From: an uncultured Bacillota bacterium
GTDB lineage: Bacteria > Bacillota > Clostridia > Oscillospirales > Oscillospiraceae
Reading direction: 5' to 3'
DNA length: 17,564 bases
Assembly: GCA_947383275.1 (NCBI GenBank)
Contig: CANDCW010000055.1
Span: 1-17,564, forward strand
The notes below the pieces were generated by a model that saw only the letters and a program-made list of their open reading frames with translations, was not told the origin of the DNA and ran no database searches. This document shows, piece after piece, positions 6,554 through 13,673 of this stretch. How positions within the stretch are numbered: the first letter of the stretch is position 1; each line of letters starts with the position of its first letter. The position numbers and the translations under genes were made by a program.

Positions 6554-7438
6554 ATGGAAAGAACATCGAAGGGGCAGGCTTTTGGACTGCTGTTTGCCAC
6601 CTTCTTTATTTGGGGCAGCGTCTATGTGGGCGGCAAGTTCATTGCTCAGGATCTGCCGCCCGCTCTGGTAGCCTGCCTGCGATGCACCACTGCCATGGTC
6701 CCCCTGCTCCTCATGGCCCGGAAGCACCTGGGAATCAAAATTGACCGCGGGGACTGGAAATATTTTTTCCTGGTTGGATCACTGGGCTATTTTTTGACCA
6801 TCTTTCTGATCCAGCTGGGCATCTCCCTCACTGGGGCGGCTATGGCTTCCCTCATCAACGCACTGACGCCGGTATCCGTCACCATTCTGGCTGCGTTCCT
6901 GCTGAAGGAGCGCATTACGCCTGTCAAACTAGCCTGCCTGGCTCTGGCTTTGGCGGGGACTATCGTCATTACCAGCGGGGCGGACAACCAAAGTGAGATC
7001 ACGGGCATGATTGTCATCCTGGTCTCTGTGGTTGCCTGGGGTGTCGCCTCGGTGTATATGCGCCGGCTCACCGCCAAATATCCCGCCGTGCTGGTCACCA
7101 CCTACAGCATGGCCATCAGCCTGATCTTCCACATCCCTGCTGGAATTTACTCCGCTGCCGTCCAACCGACCGTCTTTTCTGTCAGGGCCACGCTGGTCGT
7201 CCTCTACCTGGGCTTCTTTGGCTCCGGGCTCGCTCAGTTCACCTGGACCAAATGCTTGTCCCTGCTGCCCGCCAGCACCTGCTCCCTGTTTTACCCTCTT
7301 CAGCCCGCTTTCTCGGCCCTGCTGGGCGCGGTGATCCTGGGAGAAACCTTTACCCCGTCCTTCTTCATCGGCCTTCTTCTGATCTCCCTGGACGTGGCGC
7401 TGAGCACCTGGGAGGCCAGGCAGCTGACAAAGCGCTGA
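6554..7438 (+). CDS. EamA / DMT-family permease
   Basis: This 294-residue membrane protein belongs to the drug/metabolite transporter (EamA, formerly DUF6) superfamily, with ten predicted hydrophobic segments arranged as two EamA repeats (about 8-140 and 150-290). Typical features are FFIWGSVYVGGKF near the start, LINALTPVSVTILAAFLLKERIT at the end of repeat 1, and YPLQPAFSALLGAVILGETFT in repeat 2. Members usually export amino acids, nucleobases or small metabolites, and some import. The start at 6554 is chosen because the first helix follows shortly; the ribosome site is only a modest AAAGG at 6538-6542. It lies just after the TRAP operon terminator and 64 bases before a LysR gene, probably co-transcribed with it. 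Substrate unknown; overflow export of a pathway intermediate is one idea. Confidence 0.88.
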   Translation: MERTSKGQAFGLLFATFFIWGSVYVGGKFIAQDLPPALVACLRCTTAMVPLLLMARKHLGIKIDRGDWKYFFLVGSLGYFLTIFLIQLGISLTGAAMASLINALTPVSVTILAAFLLKERITPVKLACLALALAGTIVITSGADNQSEITGMIVILVSVVAWGVASVYMRRLTAKYPAVLVTTYSMAISLIFHIPAGIYSAAVQPTVFSVRATLVVLYLGFFGSGLAQFTWTKCLSLLPASTCSLFYPLQPAFSALLGAVILGETFTPSFFIGLLLISLDVALSTWEARQLTKR

Positions 7439-7502
7439 ATTTCAGGACCCACGCCCATCCTCCAAAACCCGAAGCGACAATACCGTTGAAAGGGGCAGAG
7501 CT

Positions 7503-8423
7503 ATGAATCTCCGGCAGTTATACTACTTCAAAGCCATTGCGGAGCTGGAGCACTACACCCGCGCGGCAGAAAAGCTGTATGTCAGCCAGTCCAGCTTGAG
7601 CCACGCCATCCAGGAGCTGGAGGACGAACTAAACGTAGAGTTTTTCGTCAAGCGCGGCCGCAACGTGGAGCTGACCAAATACGGCCAGCTGTTCCTCCCC
7701 TATGTCCAGAAGACGCTGGAAACTCTGGAGACGGGTATTGCCACCCTGTCCGACTACATCAATCCCAACACGGGAACGGTGGTAATGGCAGGCTTTCCCT
7801 CCCTGGCGCAGTTCGCGCCGGACATCATCGTGCGTTATGTGTCGGAGACCAACCGGGTAGACGTGCGCCTGCAATTTAACCAGGAGGCCACCTACGCCCA
7901 GCTGCGGGAGCAGCTGCTGAGCGGAAAGGTGGATCTGATCTTCGCCACCGCGGTGGACGATCCCAGGGTGGCCTCCTCCTACATCGGAAAGCATCAGATC
8001 GTCCTGCTGGTTCCCCTGGGGCACCGGCTGGCCAGATACGACGAGGTGGACCTGCGTGAGCTGGACGGGGAGGACTTTATTGCTTTTGACACCAACTGCC
8101 AGCTGCGCAGCGTCACCGACCAAATTGTCAAAGATCTGCAGATTAAGCCCAATATCACTATGGAGACTGCCCAGGACCTGATTATCTACGGCCTGGTTGC
8201 CGCCAGCCACGGGGTGTCCATTATTCCCTATCCCCTGGGCGGCGTACCGTACAACACGAAGATTATCCGCATCGCCAACGACATCCCTCCCCGGCGGCTC
8301 TATCTGTCCTGGAATAAGGAGCAGTACCTTCCCCCGGCTGCGGAGTATTTCCGGGACTTTGTGATCCGCAGCGGCGAAGTGTTTACCCAGTTTCTGGATA
8401 AGACTGGAAATTATTTTGATTAG
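7503..8423 (+). CDS. LysR-type transcriptional regulator (first of three)
   Basis: This 306-residue LysR-family regulator has an N-terminal winged helix-turn-helix (about 1-60: MNLRQLYYFKAIAELEHYTR, then AAEKLYVSQSSLSHAIQELE). A linker helix follows, then a two-lobe periplasmic-binding-like effector domain (about 90-300). The ribosome site GAAAGGGG precedes the ATG at 7503. It follows the EamA gene by 64 bases on the same strand and lies just before the ThDP-enzyme gene. The 231-base gap downstream holds a promoter with a palindrome on its -10, which makes regulation of that gene, the EamA gene or both plausible. The effector is unknown. It is clearly related to the regulator at 15382 (shared HYTxAAxxL and LTxYGxxFLPY). 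Confidence 0.93.
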   Translation: MNLRQLYYFKAIAELEHYTRAAEKLYVSQSSLSHAIQELEDELNVEFFVKRGRNVELTKYGQLFLPYVQKTLETLETGIATLSDYINPNTGTVVMAGFPSLAQFAPDIIVRYVSETNRVDVRLQFNQEATYAQLREQLLSGKVDLIFATAVDDPRVASSYIGKHQIVLLVPLGHRLARYDEVDLRELDGEDFIAFDTNCQLRSVTDQIVKDLQIKPNITMETAQDLIIYGLVAASHGVSIIPYPLGGVPYNTKIIRIANDIPPRRLYLSWNKEQYLPPAAEYFRDFVIRSGEVFTQFLDKTGNYFD

Positions 8424-8436
8424 CACTCCCCCGCTC

Positions 8437-8459
8437 CTCTGGTTCAGAGCCTTTATTTT
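8437..8459 (+). terminator. Weak terminator-like hairpin after the LysR gene
   Basis: CTCTG (8437-8441) and CAGAG (8445-8449) form a short stem followed by a T-rich tail (CTTTATTTT). The stem is only 5 bp, so efficiency is doubtful. Confidence 0.35.
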
Positions 8460-8504
8460 CCTGTTATTCATGAAAAAATTCGAACAATAAATGAAAACAG
8501 AATA

Positions 8505-8539
8505 TTGGACAAAAACCCCCCCTTATACTAATATTTAGT
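8505..8539 (+). promoter_or_regulatory. Promoter with palindrome on the -10, before the ThDP enzyme
   Basis: TTGGAC (8505-8510), 18 bases including a C7 run, then TAATAT (8529-8534). The -10 lies inside the perfect palindrome ACTAA-TAT-TTAGT (8527-8539). The predicted start near 8541 gives a leader of about 115 bases. The palindrome is a candidate operator, possibly for the LysR protein encoded just upstream. Confidence 0.5.
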
Positions 8540-8606
8540 TAGGTAAAACACCTGAGAAGCCCAACATTTTCCACGCTCTTTGCATCCGCGGAGGGGGAAG
8601 TGGTCT

Positions 8607-8630
8607 ATGCAGAGTTTCGATGGAAATTAA
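8607..8630 (+). CDS. Possible 7-residue leader ORF
   Basis: An ATG at 8607 preceded by GGAGGGGGAAG (8590-8600) encodes MQSFDGN then TAA, ending 24 bases before the ThDP-enzyme start. The strong ribosome site is the only support. It has no Leu/Ile/Val codons, so it is not a classical branched-chain attenuator peptide. It may be chance. Confidence 0.2.
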   Translation: MQSFDGN

Positions 8631-8654
8631 ATTTTATGCAGGAGGTAATTATTC

Positions 8655-10490
8655 ATGGGCAAGAAACTGGTATCTGATCTCATCGTTGACTATCTGGCGC
8701 GCCGGGACGTGGAGTACGTCTTTGGTCTGTGCGGCCACACCGTCATCGGCATGCTGGACGCGTTCAACCGCAACCCCAAGGTAAAGTACATCTCCAACCG
8801 CCATGAGGCCGTGGCCTCCACTGCCGCCGACGGTTATGCCCGCCTGACCCACAAGGCTTCCGTGGTGATGTGCCACCTGGGTCCCGGCCTGACCAACGTC
8901 CTCACCGGCGTAGCCAACGCCTCTATGGACTCCATCCCCATGGTGGTCATCGCCGGCGATGTGCCCAGCTACTACTTTGGCCGTCATCCCCACCAGGAAA
9001 TCAATATGCACGCCGATGGCGATCAGTATAAGATGCTGGAGCCTGTCTGCAAGCGCTGCTGGCGCATTGACGATGTGGAGGCCCTGCCCTACATCATGGA
9101 CAAGGCTTTCCGCCTGGCCGAGTCCGGCCGTCCCGGTCCCGTCCTGGTTGACGTTCCCATGGATATGTTCTCCCGCGAGATGGAGGAGGACCTGTGGGCC
9201 CGTACCTATAAGGACAGCCACGTGACCATGCGTCCCGGCCTGGATCCCGCTGCCGCCAAGGCGATCGCCGAAAAGCTGGTCCATGCTGAGAATCCCGTCC
9301 TCCATGCCGGCGGCGGCATCCTGCTGTCCCAGGCTTCCGATGAGCTGGCCGCGCTGGCCGAATTCCTGGACATCCCCGTCTCCCGTACTCTGGCCGGCCA
9401 GGGCTGCCTGTCCGACCGCCACCCCCTGATGGTTGGCCAGACTGGTTTCTGGGGCCTGGAGTTTACCCACTCCCTCACCCTCAACGCCGACATTGTTCTG
9501 GGCCTGGGCACTCGCTTTGGCGAGGCCGATTGCTCCAGCTGGTATCAGGGCGTTACCTTTGACCCCGACAAGACCACCTTCCTCCAGATTGACATCGACC
9601 CCAACGAAATTGGCCGCAATTACCCTGTGGAGATTGGCGCCATTGGCGACCTGAAGGTCGGCCTGGCTCAGATTCTGGATGAGGTCAAGAAGATCTGCCC
9701 CGAGGGCAAGAAGCGTCCCGGCCTGCGTGAGAAGATTGCCGAGGCCAAGGCCGAATTTAAGAAGTCCAACGAGGCGATTTCCAACGACAGCCGCTTCCCC
9801 ATGACGCCCCAGCGTATCCTGAAGGACGTGAAGGAAGTCATCCCCGAGGATGCTATTATCTTCACCGATGTGGGCTGGAACAAAAACGGCGTGGCTCAGC
9901 AGTTTGACATCACCGTCCCCGGCACCATCCACCACTCCTCCGGCCTGGCCACCATGGGCTTTGGCGCTTCCGCCGTTCTGGGCGGCAAGGTGGCCGCTCC
10001 CGACCGTATCGTCTTAACCCTCACTGGCGACGGCGGCTTCGGCGTCAATCCCACCTGCATGGCCACTGCCGTAGAGCAGGGCATTGCCTGCACCTGGGTC
10101 GTTATGAACAACTCCGCTTTCGGCACCATTGCCGGCCTGGAGAACGCCAACTACCACACCTTCTTCGGCACCAAGTTCCACACTCCCGACGGCCAGCCCT
10201 ACACGCCCTGCTGGGCCGACGTGGCCAAGGCTTACGGCGTGGACGCCATCCGCTGTGAGTCCGCCGAGGACTTTAAGCCCGCTATGGAGAAGGCCATTGC
10301 AGCCAACAAGGCCGGCAAGCCTTTCCTGGTTGAGGCCCCCATGGAGAATATCGTGGTTCCCACCCCCGGCTGCTGGAACATCAACGACATTTACAGCCCC
10401 AACGAGCTGGTCAAGGAGGGCAAACTGGTCAAGAAGGAAAACGGCCAGTACGTCGCCCCCAGCCATGCCAAGTCCCACAACGCCAAGTAA
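8655..10490 (+). CDS. ThDP-dependent acetolactate-synthase-like enzyme
   Basis: This 611-residue enzyme of the thiamine-diphosphate superfamily has the acetolactate synthase / pyruvate oxidase architecture. The pyrimidine-binding domain (about 1-170) carries the conserved activating glutamate E51 in SNRHEAVAS, the central Rossmann-like domain spans about 190-330, and the pyrophosphate-binding domain (about 380-565) has the GDG...NN cofactor motif (GDG at 458-460, NN at 485-486). Good ribosome site GGAGG before 8655. The N-terminal motif FGLCGHTVIGMLDAF and the GRHPHQEINMHADGDQ segment do not match my recollection of biosynthetic IlvB, sulfoacetaldehyde acetyltransferase or IolD. No small regulatory subunit (IlvN) gene follows. 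It is therefore likely a catabolic C-C lyase or ligase of unknown substrate. Very strong codon bias suggests high expression; it appears monocistronic, with terminators after it. Confidence 0.9.
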   Translation: MGKKLVSDLIVDYLARRDVEYVFGLCGHTVIGMLDAFNRNPKVKYISNRHEAVASTAADGYARLTHKASVVMCHLGPGLTNVLTGVANASMDSIPMVVIAGDVPSYYFGRHPHQEINMHADGDQYKMLEPVCKRCWRIDDVEALPYIMDKAFRLAESGRPGPVLVDVPMDMFSREMEEDLWARTYKDSHVTMRPGLDPAAAKAIAEKLVHAENPVLHAGGGILLSQASDELAALAEFLDIPVSRTLAGQGCLSDRHPLMVGQTGFWGLEFTHSLTLNADIVLGLGTRFGEADCSSWYQGVTFDPDKTTFLQIDIDPNEIGRNYPVEIGAIGDLKVGLAQILDEVKKICPEGKKRPGLREKIAEAKAEFKKSNEAISNDSRFPMTPQRILKDVKEVIPEDAIIFTDVGWNKNGVAQQFDITVPGTIHHSSGLATMGFGASAVLGGKVAAPDRIVLTLTGDGGFGVNPTCMATAVEQGIACTWVVMNNSAFGTIAGLENANYHTFFGTKFHTPDGQPYTPCWADVAKAYGVDAIRCESAEDFKPAMEKAIAANKAGKPFLVEAPMENIVVPTPGCWNINDIYSPNELVKEGKLVKKENGQYVAPSHAKSHNAK

Positions 10491-10524
10491 GCAATCTTCT
10501 TTTCTCTCTTTCTTCTTTCCAAAT

Positions 10525-10559
10525 GAGAAGGAGGCGCCCGGACCAGGCGCCTCCTTCTC
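10525..10559. terminator. Long perfect hairpin in the convergent gap
   Basis: A 14-bp perfect stem, GAGAAGGAGGCGCC (10525-10538) with GGCGCCTCCTTCTC (10546-10559) and a 7-base loop, lies between the converging ThDP-enzyme and MBL genes. There is no adjacent T-run on either strand, so it may act as an mRNA 3'-end stabiliser or a bidirectional terminator. Confidence 0.7.
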
Positions 10560-10574
10560 GCATATACAAACGCT

Positions 10575-10601
10575 CCCGCCCCCGCCGGGCGGGCATTTTT
10601 T
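10575..10601 (+). terminator. Intrinsic terminator after the ThDP-enzyme gene
   Basis: CCCGCC (10575-10580) pairs with GGCGGG (10588-10593), followed by CATTTTTT (10594-10601). This is a compact GC stem with a T-run on the plus strand. Confidence 0.75.
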
Positions 10602-10622
10602 GAGGAAATGAAACTACGTCCC

Positions 10623-11237
10623 TCAGATGTTCCGAGGGGTCAAAACGGCGGTCTGTGCTGCTGTCTCAGGGGTCAGCTCCAGCTCGGAGGGATAGGAGAC
10701 TACATTGGCCTGGAGGGCTGTAAAGTCCTCCACAGGGCCGATGACGTCATAGCCGAAGCCGCCCCCCCGGTAGTGCATGGGAATGACCACAGTGGGGTTC
10801 AGCTCTTGGGCCAGCTTACTGGCCTGAACAGCGTCAATGGTATAATAGCCGCCTACGGGAATCAGCAGGGCATTGAGTCCCTGCAGCCGATCCTTCTGCT
10901 CTGGAGCCAGCTCACAGCCCAGGTCGCCCAGGTGGGCGATGCGGCACTGTCCATCGTCCAGGATATGGATGGTATCCTGTCCGCGCAGGGCCCCCTGCTG
11001 GCCGTCGTGCCAGGTTTCGATGGCCTCTACCGTAAAAGGGGAGGTTCCGCCCGAGCGCAGGGTGACGTTCTCCACCCCGCAGTGGTCTCCGTGGCCGTGG
11101 CTGCACAGCACCTGGTCCGCCGTCTCGCGGATCGGCAGATAGCCCGGCACCTTGCCGTCCTGATACGGGTCCAGGACAATGGAGTAATCCTGTGATTCAA
11201 TTTTGAAGCAGGAGTGGCCCAGGTAAGTAATTTTCAT
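10623..11237 (-). CDS. Metallo-beta-lactamase-fold hydrolase (UPF0173-like)
   Basis: This 204-residue MBL-fold metal-dependent hydrolase resembles the small UPF0173/UlaG-like group. The sequence opens MKITYLGHSCFKIE, has the zinc-binding HGHGDH motif at about 48-53, HLGDLG near 103 and PMHYRGG near 154, all characteristic. The ATG at 11237 follows AGGAGG; the in-frame ATG at 11258 lies before that ribosome site and overlaps the upstream gene's stop, so I reject it. It lies 20 bases downstream of a LysR gene on the same strand, so the two form a small operon. Substrate is not predictable: the fold covers lactonases, phosphodiesterases and others. A lactonase acting on a sugar-acid lactone would suit the pathway context, but that is speculation. 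Confidence 0.88.
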   Translation of the reverse strand: MKITYLGHSCFKIESQDYSIVLDPYQDGKVPGYLPIRETADQVLCSHGHGDHCGVENVTLRSGGTSPFTVEAIETWHDGQQGALRGQDTIHILDDGQCRIAHLGDLGCELAPEQKDRLQGLNALLIPVGGYYTIDAVQASKLAQELNPTVVIPMHYRGGGFGYDVIGPVEDFTALQANVVSYPSELELTPETAAQTAVLTPRNI

Positions 11238-11257
11238 AAGAATTCCTCCTAAAATCA

Positions 11258-12148
11258 TTATTCATCAGTGTCGCTGTCCTTCCGGTTATTTAAAATAAAC
11301 CGGCAAAACGCTTTGCTATGGGCGGAGAGCGGCCTGCTCCGCGCCACTGCCAGATAAAATTCCCGATACGCGCAACTGTCTTGAATTGGAACAAGCATAA
11401 CGCCGCACACTTCTAATTGGGGATCATATGGAAGGATCGACAGGCCGAAGCCGCAAGATACCAGGTTGGCAATCGAGCGGTCCTCCCCCATGCGGAACGA
11501 TACAATAGGCCGTATTCCCAAATCGCGCAGTAAATTTTCGATATAGTGCGTTTTATCCACCGAGAGAATCAAAGGATACTGGGCAATCTCTTCCAAAGAT
11601 ACCTGATCTCTCCGTGCCAACGGATGGTCCGGCGGGGCGACCAGCCGCAGGGGGCAGCGGAGGATCGGATGAAAGCGAATCTTCGGCTGGTCCTCCATAT
11701 AGGAGCACAATCCAATCTCGCTACGTCCCTCCAGCACATTTCTGAGAATCTCCGGCGTGTTAGACTGCCGCAGCTGAAAAACAATTTCTTTTTCCTTATG
11801 CTGCTCCACATAACTGCGCAGAATATGGGGGAAATAGAGGTTTGCCATAACATAGTTTAGTGAGATATCTAATACGCTTTTTCCTGGATCGGTCAAATCG
11901 CGTACATGGGCGGTTCCGGCGTCAATCTCCTGCATAGCCGCAAAAATGTGTTCCGCAAACGCCCGCCCGAAGGAACTGAGGATTACATTCCGCCCCTGCC
12001 GTTCAAAGAGCGGGGCCCCCAGTTCTAACTCCAAGGCGTTAATCGAGCGGCTCAGCGCCGGCTGGCTGACCCCCAGCAGCTCAGCAGAGCGCTGGTAGTG
12101 CTGGGTGTGGGCCAGGCTTTCAAAATGCCTCAGCTGGTGTAATGTCAT
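11258..12148 (-). CDS. LysR-type transcriptional regulator (second of three)
   Basis: This 296-residue LysR-family regulator has an N-terminal helix-turn-helix (MTLHQLRHFESLAHTQHYQR, then SAELLGVSQPALSRSINALE) and a C-terminal effector-binding domain (about 90-290). It is divergent from the Gfo/Idh/MocA gene, with 189 bases between the two starts, and is followed by the MBL gene in the same direction. In that gap the palindrome AAATCAT-A-ATGATTT lies 40-54 bases upstream of this start and about 70 bases upstream of the predicted start of the divergent gene. That is the usual geometry for a LysR protein that represses itself and activates its neighbour. Its own ribosome site is weak. Effector unknown. 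Confidence 0.92.
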   Translation of the reverse strand: MTLHQLRHFESLAHTQHYQRSAELLGVSQPALSRSINALELELGAPLFERQGRNVILSSFGRAFAEHIFAAMQEIDAGTAHVRDLTDPGKSVLDISLNYVMANLYFPHILRSYVEQHKEKEIVFQLRQSNTPEILRNVLEGRSEIGLCSYMEDQPKIRFHPILRCPLRLVAPPDHPLARRDQVSLEEIAQYPLILSVDKTHYIENLLRDLGIRPIVSFRMGEDRSIANLVSCGFGLSILPYDPQLEVCGVMLVPIQDSCAYREFYLAVARSRPLSAHSKAFCRFILNNRKDSDTDE

Positions 12149-12183
12149 ATTTTTTGCAGGCGGCGGGCCTGCCCTCCCATCTG

Positions 12184-12202
12184 GATTAAATCATAATGAT
12201 TT
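12184..12202. promoter_or_regulatory. Candidate LysR recognition site AAATCAT-A-ATGATTT
   Basis: A perfect 15-base inverted repeat lies at 12188-12202. The overlapping word GATTAAATCATA (12184-12195) is identical to 1041-1052. It is centred about 70 bases upstream of the predicted start of the Gfo/Idh/MocA transcript, in the gap shared with a divergent LysR gene. Confidence 0.55.
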
Positions 12203-12229
12203 TGGTATGAATCCCGCTGGCAAAGATAC

Positions 12230-12265
12230 TTGCTTTTTATTCTTTTCCTAATTATACTAAGTATA
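12230..12265 (+). promoter_or_regulatory. Promoter of the Gfo/Idh/MocA gene with palindromic -10
   Basis: TTGCTT (12230-12235), 17 bases, TATACT (12253-12258). The -10 is the left arm of the perfect palindrome TATACT-A-AGTATA (12253-12265). Leader of about 73 bases to the ATG at 12338. Confidence 0.65.
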
Positions 12266-12337
12266 GCACATATTTAGCAAGAAAAAAACAGCAAAACTCA
12301 TTTTTATCTCGGCTCTGCCGAAGAACAGGAGGAAAAT

Positions 12338-13525
12338 ATGATTGTTAACGCTTCCCAGAAAACAGTCACGATTGGAACCGTAGGGGCTGGATATGCGGCA
12401 TATCTCCATGGCAATGCGTATGAGAAGGTGTGCGGCATCCCCGTCCGCCTGAAGACCGTGTGCGATCTGAACCTGGAGTTGGCGGAAAAGCTGAAAGCCC
12501 GGTACCACTACAGCCAGGTCACCAACGATTTTCAAACACTGCTGGCGGACCCGGAAATTGATGTGATCGACATTGTTCTGCCGCCCTTCCTCCACACCCG
12601 CTTTGCCATTGCAGCGATGAAGGCCGGAAAGGATGTCATTTGCGAAAAGCCCTTGACCGGCTACTTCGGTGCTCCCGATCAGGAAAATGTAGGGAAAACT
12701 GTTCCAAAAAGCGAGATGCTCCAGCACTGTTTAGCGGAAATGGACGAGTTGAGAGAAGTGGTCCGGCAGACCGGGCGGCGGTTTATGTATGCTGAAAACT
12801 TTGTCTACGCCCCTCCCATTCAAAAGGCTGCGGAAATCATTCGCGCCAAAAAGACCAAGCTGCTTTTTATGAAGGGGGAAGAGAGCCTCAAGGGGTCCAG
12901 CAGCCCTGTGGCCGGTAAGTGGAATCGGACCGGAGGGGGTACGCTTACCCGCACGGGCGCCCATCCTATGGGGGGAATGCTCTGGCTGAAGCAGCAGGAG
13001 GCGCTGGCCCGTGGGGAGGCCATCACGGTCAAGAGCGTGAGCTGCGATGTGGGCAGGGTCACGGAATGCCTGACCGAGGAGGAGCACCGCCACATTTCCG
13101 CCCGCCCCGAAGACGTGGAGGACTACGGCGTAGCCAGCGTTACCTTCTCCGACGGCACCAAGGCACTGTGCATCGCCAGCGACGCGGTGCTGGGTGGAAC
13201 CAAGAACTACATTGAGATCTATGGGAACAACACCGCCCTCAACTGCAATATCACCCCCACCGATCTGCTGAACACCTATTTTTTGGATGAAGACGGCTTG
13301 GAGAATGAGCCCATCTCCGAGATGCTGCCCAAAAAGCTTGGCTGGAACAAGGCTTTTGTATCGGATGAAATTATCCGGGGCTATGTGGGGGAGCTCCAAG
13401 ACTTTATGGAGGCAGTGGCTTATGACCGGGATCCCGCTTCCGGCCTGGACCTGGCCTACGAGACCACCAAGGTGCTCTATGCCGCGTATCAGTCCGCCGA
13501 GGAAGGCAGGGTTATCGAACTATAA
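12338..13525 (+). CDS. Gfo/Idh/MocA-family oxidoreductase
   Basis: This 395-residue NAD(P)-dependent dehydrogenase belongs to the glucose-fructose oxidoreductase / inositol dehydrogenase family. The N-terminal Rossmann fold starts TIGTVGAGYAAYLHG (11-25), and the family's catalytic-lysine motif is CEKPLTG (102-108, K104). The substrate domain contains GAHPMGGMLW (about 207-216), with H209 where the family usually has its catalytic histidine. About 20 extra residues (roughly 110-130, rich in polar residues) follow EKPLTG, where most members go straight into the next helix. AGGAGG precedes the ATG at 12338. Single-gene unit, divergent from a LysR gene, ending at a hairpin terminator. Members act on cyclitols, sugars or sugar acids; the substrate is not identifiable. 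Confidence 0.92.
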   Translation: MIVNASQKTVTIGTVGAGYAAYLHGNAYEKVCGIPVRLKTVCDLNLELAEKLKARYHYSQVTNDFQTLLADPEIDVIDIVLPPFLHTRFAIAAMKAGKDVICEKPLTGYFGAPDQENVGKTVPKSEMLQHCLAEMDELREVVRQTGRRFMYAENFVYAPPIQKAAEIIRAKKTKLLFMKGEESLKGSSSPVAGKWNRTGGGTLTRTGAHPMGGMLWLKQQEALARGEAITVKSVSCDVGRVTECLTEEEHRHISARPEDVEDYGVASVTFSDGTKALCIASDAVLGGTKNYIEIYGNNTALNCNITPTDLLNTYFLDEDGLENEPISEMLPKKLGWNKAFVSDEIIRGYVGELQDFMEAVAYDRDPASGLDLAYETTKVLYAAYQSAEEGRVIEL

Positions 13526-13673
13526 GAAGAAAGCCGCCACACAAACTGTGTGGCGGCCTCTTCTATCAGAGCAGGAGCGTATGCCGCTCGCAATCCGGGC
13601 CCAGATTCGGCGCCCTGTCCAAACAGGTGTCCCGTCCTGGCATCCGCGGGAAAGCGATTTGATAATAAGGAAC
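13526..13673. terminator. Bidirectional terminator region between convergent genes
   Basis: An 11-bp perfect stem GCCGCCACACA/TGTGTGGCGGC lies at 13533-13543 and 13547-13557 with a 3-base loop. It can extend with AGAAGA/TCTTCT outside. Read on the minus strand it is followed by TTTCTTCTT, so it can end the aldehyde dehydrogenase transcript as well as the plus-strand gene. Two small hairpins (13575-13589 and 13614-13627) lie beside it. Confidence 0.75.

Noticed and set aside
8541..8654. Riboswitch in the ThDP-gene leader
   Set aside because: I looked for a recognisable riboswitch or T-box consensus and saw none; only a small AGGT/ACCT hairpin and the mini-ORF are present.
8649..9935. A 428-codon open frame antisense to the ThDP-enzyme gene
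   Set aside because: Gly/Val/His-rich mirror frame without domain signatures; the sense strand encodes a complete ThDP enzyme.
8655..10490. Assignment as sulfoacetaldehyde acetyltransferase (Xsc), given the SauS-like aldehyde dehydrogenase
   Set aside because: The N-terminal motifs differ from what I recall of Xsc, and no sulfonate-specific or phosphate acetyltransferase gene is nearby.
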